5,031 nucleotides of DNA from an uncultured Lachnospiraceae bacterium (GTDB lineage Bacteria; Bacillota; Clostridia; Lachnospirales; Lachnospiraceae): NCBI GenBank assembly GCA_934418055.1, contig CAKRWX010000199.1:1-5031 (forward strand), given 5' to 3'. A program made the translations under genes and the position numbers. Under the pieces are notes generated by a model. It made no database searches. It was not told the origin of the DNA and saw only the letters and a program-made list of their open reading frames with translations. Below are positions 1 through 4,733 of the stretch, in pieces (positions within the stretch are counted from its first letter, which is position 1; each line of letters opens with the position of its first letter).

Positions 1-6
1 GTAGGA

Positions 7-57
7 AACTGCGAAACAGTTACTGGTATCCCCGTCTGAAAACAGACGTTTCGATAC
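7..57. other. Two consecutive hairpins in the upstream leader
   Basis: Two inverted repeats precede the tandem repeat. The first pairs AACTG (7-11) with CAGTT (17-21) over a five-base loop. The second is composite: GTATC (26-30) pairs with GATAC (53-57), and inside it CGTCTG (33-38) pairs perfectly with CAGACG (43-48) over an AAAA loop, with a small internal loop between the stems. Only TTT follows the inner stem, so this is a poor intrinsic terminator. Both could form in RNA from either strand. Whether they belong to the leader of the downstream gene or to the 3' region of an upstream gene cannot be decided because the window starts here. Confidence 0.55.
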
Positions 58-130
58 ATCGTGCTCGCAGAGTGCATCGTGCTCGAAGAGTGCAACGTGC
101 TCGCAGAGCGCAAGGTGCCCTGAAAGGGTA
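58..130. repeat. 18-bp tandem repeat forming a string of short hairpins
   Basis: Three 18-bp units lie head to tail at 58-75, 76-93 and 94-111, differing at only a few bases; a degenerate fourth follows at 112-130. Each unit holds a 6-bp stem (61-66 with 70-75, 79-84 with 88-93, 97-102 with 106-111) closed by a three-base loop GCA or GAA. In unit 3 a T is replaced by C at 109, turning a G.U pair into G-C. The fourth unit has diverged but still folds: 116-121 pairs with 125-130 around GAA. Adjacent units can also pair across their boundary (70-75 with 79-84, 88-93 with 97-102), so an alternative register exists. The array ends 8 nt before the ribosome binding site of the peptide-binding protein gene. 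It could stabilise the mRNA, set expression, or be a dispersed repetitive element. Function is unknown. Confidence 0.75.
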
Positions 131-138
131 GAAAAATC

Positions 139-146
139 AAGGAGGA
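139..146 (+). promoter_or_regulatory. Strong ribosome binding site
   Basis: AAGGAGGA lies 7 nt before the ATG at 154 and is nearly a perfect complement of the 16S anti-Shine-Dalgarno sequence. It fixes the start of the peptide-binding protein gene and fits a highly expressed gene. No convincing sigma-A promoter is visible between 1 and 138, so transcription probably starts left of the window. Confidence 0.85.
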
Positions 147-153
147 TGTAATT

Positions 154-1872
154 ATGAGAAAGACAAAGAAGATTCTGTCTGTAGCATTAGCTTCTACCAT
201 GGTACTGTCTTTAGCAGCATGTGGCGGCAAGTCTACAACAGAGACAACTCAGGCAGCAGCAGAAACTACTGCAGCAGCTGAGTCCAGTGCAGCAGAGACA
301 ACCGCTGAAGCTGACGGCTTCAATCTGGCTGTATGTCTGGCATCCGAGCCACAGACTCTGGATCCAGCATTAAACTCCACCGTTGATGGCGCGATCATGA
401 CCCAGCATATGTTTGAGGGTCTGGTTAAGTGGGTAAACGATGGCAACGGCAACGCAGTAGCTGCTCCTGGTCAGGCTGAGTCCTGGGAGAAAGTTACCAA
501 CGATGACGGTACTGTTACTTACACCATCAAGATGCGTTCCGATGCAAAATGGTCCGATGGACAGCCTGTAACTGCAGGTGATTTCGAGTATTCCTGGAAA
601 CGTCTGGCTAATCCTCAGACAGCTGCTGACTATGCTTACATGGTAGACATGGTTCAGGGTTATAATGAGGTTCAGGAAGGTGCAGATCCAGATACTCTGG
701 CTGTAAAGGCAATTGATGACGGTACACTGGAGATTACTTTAACCTATGACTGTCCATACTTCGAGGAGATTATGGCATTCCCGGCTACTTTCCCAGTACG
801 TCAGGATATGGTAGAGGGCAACGACGAGTGGACTTATGATGTATCTACTTACATCGGCAATGGTCCTTACAAGATGGTTGAGTGGTCTCACAACGCTTAC
901 ATCTTAACTGAGAAGAACCCAGAGTACTATGATTATGACAAATTAGGACCAGATACCATCAAGTACACCTTACTGGATGACGCTAACGCAATCTTAGCTG
1001 CATACAAGAGCGGCGAACTGCAGTTCATCGAGGAAGTTCCTACTGATGAGGTTCCTAACTACTTAGCATCTGGCGAGCTTCAGATCTCTGATTACATTGG
1101 TACTTACTATGTATGCTTCAACACTGAGGATGAAGTATTCTCCAATCCTCTGGTTCGTAAAGCATTCAGCCTGGCAATCGACCGTAACTATATCGTAGAG
1201 CAGGTTACCCAGACTGGCGAGGTTCCGGCAGGCGGATTCGTTCCAGCTGGTATCTATGACACAGAGGGCGCTGGCCATGACGACTTCCGTACGGTTGGCG
1301 GTGACTACTACAGCGTAGCTGCTGAGGATTACGAGGCAAACTGTGAGGAAGCAAAAGCTCTGTTAGCAGAGGCTGGCTATCCAAACGGCGAGGGCTTCCC
1401 AACTGTTGAGTATCTGTACAACACCAACGACAACCACAAGGCAATCGGTGAGGCTCTGCAGAACATGTGGCAGAGTGTTCTGGGCGTAAACGTTACCCTG
1501 AACAACCAGGACTGGAACGTATTCATCCAGACACGTAAAGATGGTAACTACCAGATCGCCCGTAACGGCTGGATCGCAGACTACAACGATCCTTGCTCCT
1601 TCCTGGATATGTGGTATACCGGTGGCGGCAACAACGATGCTCAGTACTCCAGACCAGAGTATGATGCAGCAATCGACGCAGCAAAAGCTACTTCCGTACA
1701 GTCTGAGCGTATGACAGCTTTCCATCAGGCAGAGGATATGCTGATCGGTGAGGACAGCGTATTAGCTCCTATTTACTTCTATGTAAACAAATATATGCTG
1801 GATGACAGCATCGATGGCATGTACTACACACCACTTGGTTACTACTTCTTCGGATATACAAGCCAGAAATAA
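154..1872 (+). CDS. oppA: Oligopeptide ABC transporter substrate-binding lipoprotein (OppA-like, SBP family 5)
   Basis: Extracellular, membrane-anchored receptor that captures peptides for an ABC importer. The 572-residue product opens with a basic n-region (RKTKK), a hydrophobic core and a lipobox LAAC at 20-23, so Cys23 should be lipidated after signal peptidase II cleavage. Residues 24-53 are a Thr/Ala/Glu-rich linker. The mature domain shows family 5 hallmarks: WSDGQPVTAGDFEYSWKRL (133-151), GNGPYKM (235-241), NPLVRKAFSLAIDR (331-344) and RNGWIADYNDP (470-480) followed by FLDMWY. In E. coli OppA the Asp of the matching GWxADYxxP stretch (Asp419) binds the peptide alpha-amino group; by this alignment the equivalent is Asp476. 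Length is normal for the family. Codon use is strongly biased (for example AAC, GTA, GCA, CTG), consistent with high expression. No permease or ATPase gene lies in the window; a terminator follows, so it is an orphan or the last gene of an operon. Peptide specificity is inferred; other family 5 ligands are possible. Confidence 0.9.
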   Translation: MRKTKKILSVALASTMVLSLAACGGKSTTETTQAAAETTAAAESSAAETTAEADGFNLAVCLASEPQTLDPALNSTVDGAIMTQHMFEGLVKWVNDGNGNAVAAPGQAESWEKVTNDDGTVTYTIKMRSDAKWSDGQPVTAGDFEYSWKRLANPQTAADYAYMVDMVQGYNEVQEGADPDTLAVKAIDDGTLEITLTYDCPYFEEIMAFPATFPVRQDMVEGNDEWTYDVSTYIGNGPYKMVEWSHNAYILTEKNPEYYDYDKLGPDTIKYTLLDDANAILAAYKSGELQFIEEVPTDEVPNYLASGELQISDYIGTYYVCFNTEDEVFSNPLVRKAFSLAIDRNYIVEQVTQTGEVPAGGFVPAGIYDTEGAGHDDFRTVGGDYYSVAAEDYEANCEEAKALLAEAGYPNGEGFPTVEYLYNTNDNHKAIGEALQNMWQSVLGVNVTLNNQDWNVFIQTRKDGNYQIARNGWIADYNDPCSFLDMWYTGGGNNDAQYSRPEYDAAIDAAKATSVQSERMTAFHQAEDMLIGEDSVLAPIYFYVNKYMLDDSIDGMYYTPLGYYFFGYTSQK

Positions 1873-1897
1873 TTGATCGGAAATCATTTCTGAAATG

Positions 1898-1949
1898 AAA
1901 AACCGCTCTTTCACAGGAGCCTCGAAATCCTGTGGAAGGGCGGTTTTTT
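1898..1949 (+). terminator. Intrinsic terminator of the oppA-like gene
   Basis: Bases 1898-1918 pair with 1928-1948 in an uninterrupted 21-bp stem containing two G.U pairs, with a 9-nt loop (1919-1927); the 3' arm runs into six T (1944-1949). It begins 25 nt after the stop codon. The 5' arm starts with five A, so the opposite strand also carries a T tract, but no minus-strand gene ends here. Confidence 0.92.
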
Positions 1950-2012
1950 CATGTTGGTCGCTTATAATCAGTGCAGTTTTGGTTATGAAATTTGGAAAAA
2001 GAAAAATTAAGG

Positions 2013-2041
2013 TGGAAAAGAATAGTAGTTTCGGTTATAAT
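2013..2041 (+). promoter_or_regulatory. Candidate sigma-A promoter for the HAD hydrolase gene
   Basis: TATAAT at 2036-2041 matches the -10 consensus exactly; TGGAAA at 2013-2018 matches 4 of 6 of the -35 element, with a 17-bp spacer. Initiation near 2048 would give a leader of about 90 nt. Since a strong terminator lies upstream, the gene needs its own promoter. Another TATAAT at 1963-1968 has no acceptable -35 partner. The rest of 1950-2139 shows nothing else I can support. Confidence 0.55.
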
Positions 2042-2139
2042 AATGGAAGTTTTCATGCGGAAAATCAGCTGCGTGAGAAATGTGCAGAAGAATATTTACT
2101 GGAATTGTTAGGAAGAAATAAGGAATAAGGGGTTTTAAA

Positions 2140-2958
2140 ATGTCTGAATACAAAATGATCGTTCTGGATCTGGACGGAACACTGACCAACCGGAATAAAG
2201 AGATTACACCGAAAACAAAGGAAACACTGATGAAGGCTCAGGAGCAGGGCAAGATTGTGGTGCTGGCCTCCGGCAGACCGACTTACGGCGTGATGCCGCT
2301 GGCAGAAGAACTGCATCTGGAGGACTACGGCGGATATATCCTGTCTTTTAACGGCGGAATTATCATGAACTGCAAGACCAAAGAGGTGGTATTCAGCCGC
2401 CAGCTTCCGGCAGAAGCCAACAGTAAGATCATTGATCTGGCCCAGGAGCATAACGTCAGTATTCTGACTTACGAGAACAGAACGTTATTGACCAACCGGC
2501 CGGAAGATCAGTATGTCCAGCTGGAGTCCCGGATCAATACGTTAGAGATCGTACCTATGACCATTGAACAGCTGAAAGCGCACATTACCTTCTCTGTGTC
2601 GAAGTTTTTGATGACGGATGATGGCGATTATCTTGCTATGGTGGAGCCGAAAGTAAAAGCGGCTCTTGGTAAGAATTTCAGTGTCTATCGTTCAGATCCA
2701 TTTTTCTTAGAGATTTTACCAAAAGGTATTGATAAGGCCCAGTCCTTAGAGCGGCTTCTGTCTGTGATCGGTATGAAGCGGGAAGAGATGATTGCCTGCG
2801 GAGATGGTTATAATGATCTGACCATGGTCCAGTATGCAGGTCTTGGAGTTGCCATGGGCAATGGAGTTTTGCCAGTGCGGAAAGCGGCAGATTATATTAC
2901 CTTAACTAATGAGGAAGATGGCGTTGCCCATGTGGTAGAGAAATTTATGCTTTCCTAA
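2140..2958 (+). CDS. Cof-type HAD-superfamily hydrolase (HAD IIB)
   Basis: Cytosolic Mg2+-dependent phosphatase of the Cof/YidA group, which typically hydrolyses sugar phosphates or other small phosphoesters; the substrate cannot be read from sequence. All four HAD motifs are present in the 272 residues. Motif I is DLDGT, with nucleophile Asp10 and acid/base Asp12. Motif II is LASGRP, with Ser44. Motif III is LPKGIDKA (193-200), with its lysine probably Lys199. Motif IV is GDGYND, with Asp222 and Asp226 as metal ligands. The segment around 85-185 between motifs II and III is the C2-type cap. Length is typical of the family. AAGGGG at 2127-2132 lies 7 nt before the ATG and supports the start. 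The gene stands alone: a terminator separates it from the upstream gene, and the downstream gene has its own promoter. No clear terminator follows its stop. Confidence 0.93.
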   Translation: MSEYKMIVLDLDGTLTNRNKEITPKTKETLMKAQEQGKIVVLASGRPTYGVMPLAEELHLEDYGGYILSFNGGIIMNCKTKEVVFSRQLPAEANSKIIDLAQEHNVSILTYENRTLLTNRPEDQYVQLESRINTLEIVPMTIEQLKAHITFSVSKFLMTDDGDYLAMVEPKVKAALGKNFSVYRSDPFFLEILPKGIDKAQSLERLLSVIGMKREEMIACGDGYNDLTMVQYAGLGVAMGNGVLPVRKAADYITLTNEEDGVAHVVEKFMLS

Positions 2959-2978
2959 AGCCGGGTATTTTCCAGCGT

Positions 2979-3011
2979 GGAATTGTCGAAAAAAAGTTTA
3001 TGCTTTCTTAA
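2979..3011 (+). repeat. Diverged second copy of the HAD gene's 3' end
   Basis: The HAD gene ends at 2958 with codons for VVEKFMLS and a stop. Read in another frame, 2979-3011 gives GIVEKKFMLS and a stop. At DNA level TTTATGCTTTCCTAAAG (2944-2960) recurs as TTTATGCTTTCTTAAGG (2997-3013), two mismatches in 17, offset by 53 bp; GTGG also precedes both copies. The second copy has no start and is not translated on its own. It may be a remnant of a tandem duplication or of a lost paralogue. Low-complexity AT-rich coincidence is possible because the match is short. Confidence 0.45.
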
Positions 3012-3022
3012 GGGAACAGGTA

Positions 3023-3051
3023 TGGACTTTATAATTTTACTGTGTTAAAAT
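3023..3051 (+). promoter_or_regulatory. Candidate extended -10 promoter for the YerC-like gene
   Basis: TAAAAT at 3046-3051 is preceded by TGT (3043-3045), giving an extended -10 TGnTAAAAT; TGGACT at 3023-3028 matches 4 of 6 -35 positions at a 17-bp spacing. Initiation near 3058 would leave a leader of about 55 nt, in which GTGGA (3064-3068) can pair with TCCAC (3083-3087). A perfect TATAAT also lies at 3030-3035 but its -35 candidate (TTAAGG, 3008-3013) is poor. Confidence 0.6.
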
Positions 3052-3112
3052 GGTAATATGAAAGTGGACATGGGAGACCTGATCCACAAACTGCGGAAAA
3101 GGGGATTAAGAC

Positions 3113-3412
3113 ATGAACAAGAAAATTAAGACAGAGGCCGTAGACCATCTGTTTGATGCGATCTTAACTTTAAAATCTCCAGAAGAGTGCTATGCATTTT
3201 TCGAGGATGTATGTACTGTGAATGAGTTATTATCCTTATCTCAGCGTTATGAAGTAGCGAAAATGCTGCGTGAGGGCAAGACATACTTAGAGATCGCAGA
3301 GAAAACTGGAGCGTCTACTGCAACGATCAGCCGTGTGAACCGTTCTCTGAATTATGGAAGCGATGGTTACGACATGGTATTTGCCAGACTGAATCAGGAA
3401 CAGGGCGAATAG
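3113..3412 (+). CDS. yerC: YerC/YecD-family TrpR-related DNA-binding protein
   Basis: Small cytosolic protein of the TrpR-like superfamily (YerC/YecD group), presumed to bind DNA; its regulon and any ligand are not established. The 99 residues are all-helical in character. Residues 11-50 (DHLFDAILTL through LSLSQRYEVAK) match the helical N-terminal part typical of the family. A helix-turn-helix follows at about 57-79, with TYLEIAEKTGAS as the first helix and turn and TATISRVNRSL as the recognition helix. The short tail (YGSDGYDMVFARL) is also family-like. AAAAGGGG at 3097-3104, 8 nt before the ATG, supports the start. In Bacillus subtilis yerC lies near pcrB-pcrA-ligA; here a pcrA-like gene begins about 1.3 kb downstream, so part of that neighbourhood may be conserved. 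The gene has its own promoter and terminator and appears monocistronic. Confidence 0.9.
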   Translation: MNKKIKTEAVDHLFDAILTLKSPEECYAFFEDVCTVNELLSLSQRYEVAKMLREGKTYLEIAEKTGASTATISRVNRSLNYGSDGYDMVFARLNQEQGE

Positions 3413-3438
3413 GGACAGGCAGATCTGTCAGAATATAC

Positions 3439-3483
3439 AACAGGCGAAGGAGTATCAGAGTGGATACTTGCTTCGCCTGTTTT
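3439..3483 (+). terminator. Intrinsic terminator between convergent genes
   Basis: AACAGGCGAAG (3439-3449) pairs with CTTCGCCTGTT (3471-3481); after a one-by-two base interruption AGTATC (3451-3456) pairs with GATACT (3463-3468) over a six-base loop. The 3' arm runs into TTTT then GTCTTATT. It starts 26 nt after the YerC stop. On the opposite strand the stem is followed by TTGTATATT, a weak T-rich tract, so it may also stop the convergent DUF1836 transcript, but less efficiently. Confidence 0.88.
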
Positions 3484-3521
3484 GTCTTATTGCGTCCCAT
3501 AAGGCGGGGACACGGCACTTC

Positions 3522-4136
3522 TTATTTTTTCTTTTTACTATGATCTACTGGATAATCTTCCCGGATCTGATCGATCAGCATCTCCATGGCCTGTTTCTTT
3601 AAGAATACGTCGAAGCCAAGAGCGCAGATAAAGGTGAAAAGCTGGAGATAATCCTTATCTTCTTTCTGGTCGGCAAAAGATTCCTCAGAAGTATGGAATT
3701 TGCGGATCAAGTCTTCCTTCAGACGTTTCATCTGCTCGTATTCCATGGAAAAAACTTCCTCGTAGATGTCCTGCAGAGACAGATCCGAAGCATCCATGAA
3801 ATGACCCTCTGTGATGGGCGCAAAAAGCGTCTCAATATCATGGAAGGAAAGCATATTTTTGAAATAGTAAATAAAGACCAGAAGCAGCATGTGCTCTCTG
3901 GAATATTTTTTCTTAACAGGTGGTGGAAGAAGGTTATTCTTAGCGTAGTTGTTGATCATGGTCTTCGTCAGAACCTTATCGTCCTCATAACGCTTGGACT
4001 GCCCCAGATGCTCGTCCATAAATGTAGTCACCTGATCCATGTAGAGATCAATGTTGGGAATCTGTTCTGGCTTAATATAATCAAGACTGTCCAGCCGGGC
4101 AAAAATGTCACGTAAACGTTCTTTATTGGTTTTCAT
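3522..4136 (-). CDS. DUF1836 domain protein with MerR-like helix-turn-helix
   Basis: A 204-residue protein of a Firmicutes family with no established function. The N-terminal third holds IPNIDLYMDQVTTFMDEHL (26-44), which I recognise as the DUF1836 opening. It is followed by LTKTMINNYAKNNLLPPPV (56-74), KKKYSREHM (75-83) and LLLVFIYYFKNMLSFHDIETLF (84-105). The order T-x-x-x-I-x-x-Y, then LLPPP, then YSREH, then a hydrophobic helix and LSFHDIE resembles the winged helix of MerR regulators, so DNA binding is likely by inference. The C-terminal half (about 110-195) is helical with no motif I can name; the protein ends in four lysines. No transmembrane segment or signal peptide is evident. GAGAGGTG upstream (core at 4147-4151 on the plus coordinates) lies about 10 nt before the ATG. 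The gene is divergent from the TSCPD-helicase pair and convergent with the YerC-like gene. Confidence 0.87.
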   Translation of the reverse strand: MKTNKERLRDIFARLDSLDYIKPEQIPNIDLYMDQVTTFMDEHLGQSKRYEDDKVLTKTMINNYAKNNLLPPPVKKKYSREHMLLLVFIYYFKNMLSFHDIETLFAPITEGHFMDASDLSLQDIYEEVFSMEYEQMKRLKEDLIRKFHTSEESFADQKEDKDYLQLFTFICALGFDVFLKKQAMEMLIDQIREDYPVDHSKKKK

Positions 4137-4160
4137 AGTCTGTTGTCACCTCTCTATGCT

Positions 4161-4189
4161 ATTATATAGTTTTCAATACTAGATGACAA
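4161..4189 (-). promoter_or_regulatory. Strong sigma-A promoter for the DUF1836 gene
   Basis: On the minus strand TTGTCA (4189-4184) matches 5 of 6 of the -35 element and TATAAT (4166-4161) is a perfect -10, with exactly 17 bp between. Initiation near 4154 gives a leader under 20 nt that includes little beyond the ribosome binding site. Confidence 0.85.
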
Positions 4190-4262
4190 GAGGGAAAATG
4201 AATTATTTTTTTGGCGTAAATACGTACTTTTTTCGTAGTGGGAAGAAATGGAGAAAGAGAAG

Positions 4263-4283
4263 TACACCATTTCTACACCATTT
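4263..4283 (+). repeat. Tandem 10-bp direct repeat on an 11-bp period; candidate operator
   Basis: TACACCATTT occurs at 4263-4272 and again, identically, at 4274-4283 with a single C between. The centre lies about 72 bp before the predicted start of transcription of the TSCPD-helicase operon and the repeat ends 26 bp before its -35 element. Tandem half-sites one helical turn apart are typical of OmpR/PhoB-type response regulators and some other activators. The regulator is unknown; no such protein is encoded in the window. Chance occurrence in AT-rich sequence cannot be excluded. Confidence 0.5.
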
Positions 4284-4309
4284 TCAGCAGAATAGGATGG
4301 GATTCTGCA

Positions 4310-4338
4310 TTTACAAAATGAAAAAAATCATCTATAAT
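4310..4338 (+). promoter_or_regulatory. Strong sigma-A promoter for the TSCPD-pcrA operon
   Basis: TTTACA (4310-4315, 5 of 6) and TATAAT (4333-4338, 6 of 6) are separated by 17 bp. Initiation near 4345 leaves a leader of about 120 nt before the ATG at 4467. It diverges from the DUF1836 promoter, with about 120 bp between the two -35 elements. Confidence 0.82.
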
Positions 4339-4348
4339 ATACGGAAGA

Positions 4349-4434
4349 ATCCAGAAATAGCGAACATATGAGCGGACTGGATCCGATAACTGATAAGAAA
4401 CATAACCGGGATCCGGAAGACAAGCCGGATCTGG
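4349..4434 (+). other. 5' leader with mutually exclusive short pairings
   Basis: Four related segments are visible. ATCCAG (4349-4354) can pair with CTGGAT (4377-4382). GGATCC (4379-4384) can pair with GGATCC (4409-4414). GGATCCGG (4409-4416) can pair with CCGGATCT (4425-4432), one G.U included, over an 8-nt loop. These 1:2, 2:3 and 3:4 pairings exclude each other. The last hairpin ends about 20 nt before the ribosome binding site and has no T tract, so it is not a terminator. The pattern may reflect only that GGATCC is self-complementary. Confidence 0.35.
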
Positions 4435-4452
4435 AAAGCATGCAAGATTATA

Positions 4453-4460
4453 GAGGAGGA
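4453..4460 (+). promoter_or_regulatory. Ribosome binding site that decides the TSCPD start
   Basis: GAGGAGGA sits 6 nt before the ATG at 4467. The reading frame is open back to an in-frame ATG at 4368, but that codon has no ribosome binding site and would add 33 hydrophilic residues absent from the usual family length, so 4467 is the better start. Confidence 0.9.
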
Positions 4461-4466
4461 ATCACC

Positions 4467-4721
4467 ATGAGATTTGATATGAAACCACAGGGCGTCTGCG
4501 CAAGACAGATCAGCTTTGATTTAAATGGAGATGTTGTAACCAACGTTGTATTTACCAACGGATGCAATGGTAACTTAAAGGCAATTGGTAAACTGGTTGA
4601 CGGAATGACCGTTGAGCAGATTGAGGGATATCTGTTAGGTAATCAGTGCGGCATGAAAGGAACCTCCTGTGCAGACCAGCTGGCGAAATGTGTCCGTCAG
4701 GCTTATGAGCAGTCGAAGTAA
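4467..4721 (+). CDS. TIGR03905-type TSCPD domain protein
   Basis: An 84-residue cytosolic protein of unknown function. It consists of a single TSCPD domain, related to the C-terminal domain found on vitamin B12-dependent ribonucleotide reductases. Visible hallmarks are GVCARQI (9-15), VVFTNGCNGNLKAIGKLVDGM (27-47) and LLGNQCGMKGTSCADQLAKC (56-75). Five cysteines (11, 33, 61, 68, 75) in so short a protein suggest metal binding or redox chemistry, which is inference. The signature reads TSCAD where the domain name has TSCPD, which is common in this stand-alone group. It is the first gene after the 4310-4338 promoter, and its stop lies only 12 nt before the helicase ATG, so the two are probably co-transcribed and perhaps translationally linked. 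Confidence 0.9.
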   Translation: MRFDMKPQGVCARQISFDLNGDVVTNVVFTNGCNGNLKAIGKLVDGMTVEQIEGYLLGNQCGMKGTSCADQLAKCVRQAYEQSK

Positions 4722-4733
4722 GTGAGGGCAGAT

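Noticed and set aside
58..130. CRISPR-like array
   Set aside because: The units are contiguous 18-bp repeats with no spacers, too short and too few for CRISPR.
249..1725. Several minus-strand open frames inside the oppA-like gene
   Set aside because: They mirror the biased codons of the real gene, have no ribosome binding sites and resemble no family.
1963..1968. TATAAT as a promoter -10 element
   Set aside because: The properly spaced -35 position falls in the terminator arm (GCGGTT region) and does not match; the 2013-2041 candidate is better.
1895..2128. Plus-strand open frame of 77 codons, and its shorter in-frame version from ATG 1985 (47 codons)
   Set aside because: The long version reads through the terminator hairpin from its very base; the short one has no ribosome binding site, no recognisable domain, and overlaps the candidate promoter of the HAD gene.
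3494..3511. GTCCC/GGGAC inverted repeat as a terminator for the DUF1836 gene
   Set aside because: The stem is only 5 bp with an 8-nt loop, and no T tract follows on the minus strand.
3693..4115. Plus-strand open frame of 140 codons opposite the DUF1836 gene
   Set aside because: It is fully antisense to a recognised family protein and has no supported start or similarity.
4183..4371. Plus-strand open frame of 62 codons in the divergent intergenic region
   Set aside because: It begins inside the -35 region of the DUF1836 promoter, lacks a ribosome binding site, runs through the operon's promoter and has low-complexity aromatic/basic composition.
4368..4466. N-terminal extension of the TSCPD protein from the ATG at 4368
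   Set aside because: No ribosome binding site precedes it, while a strong one precedes the ATG at 4467, and the shorter product matches the usual family size of about 80 residues.
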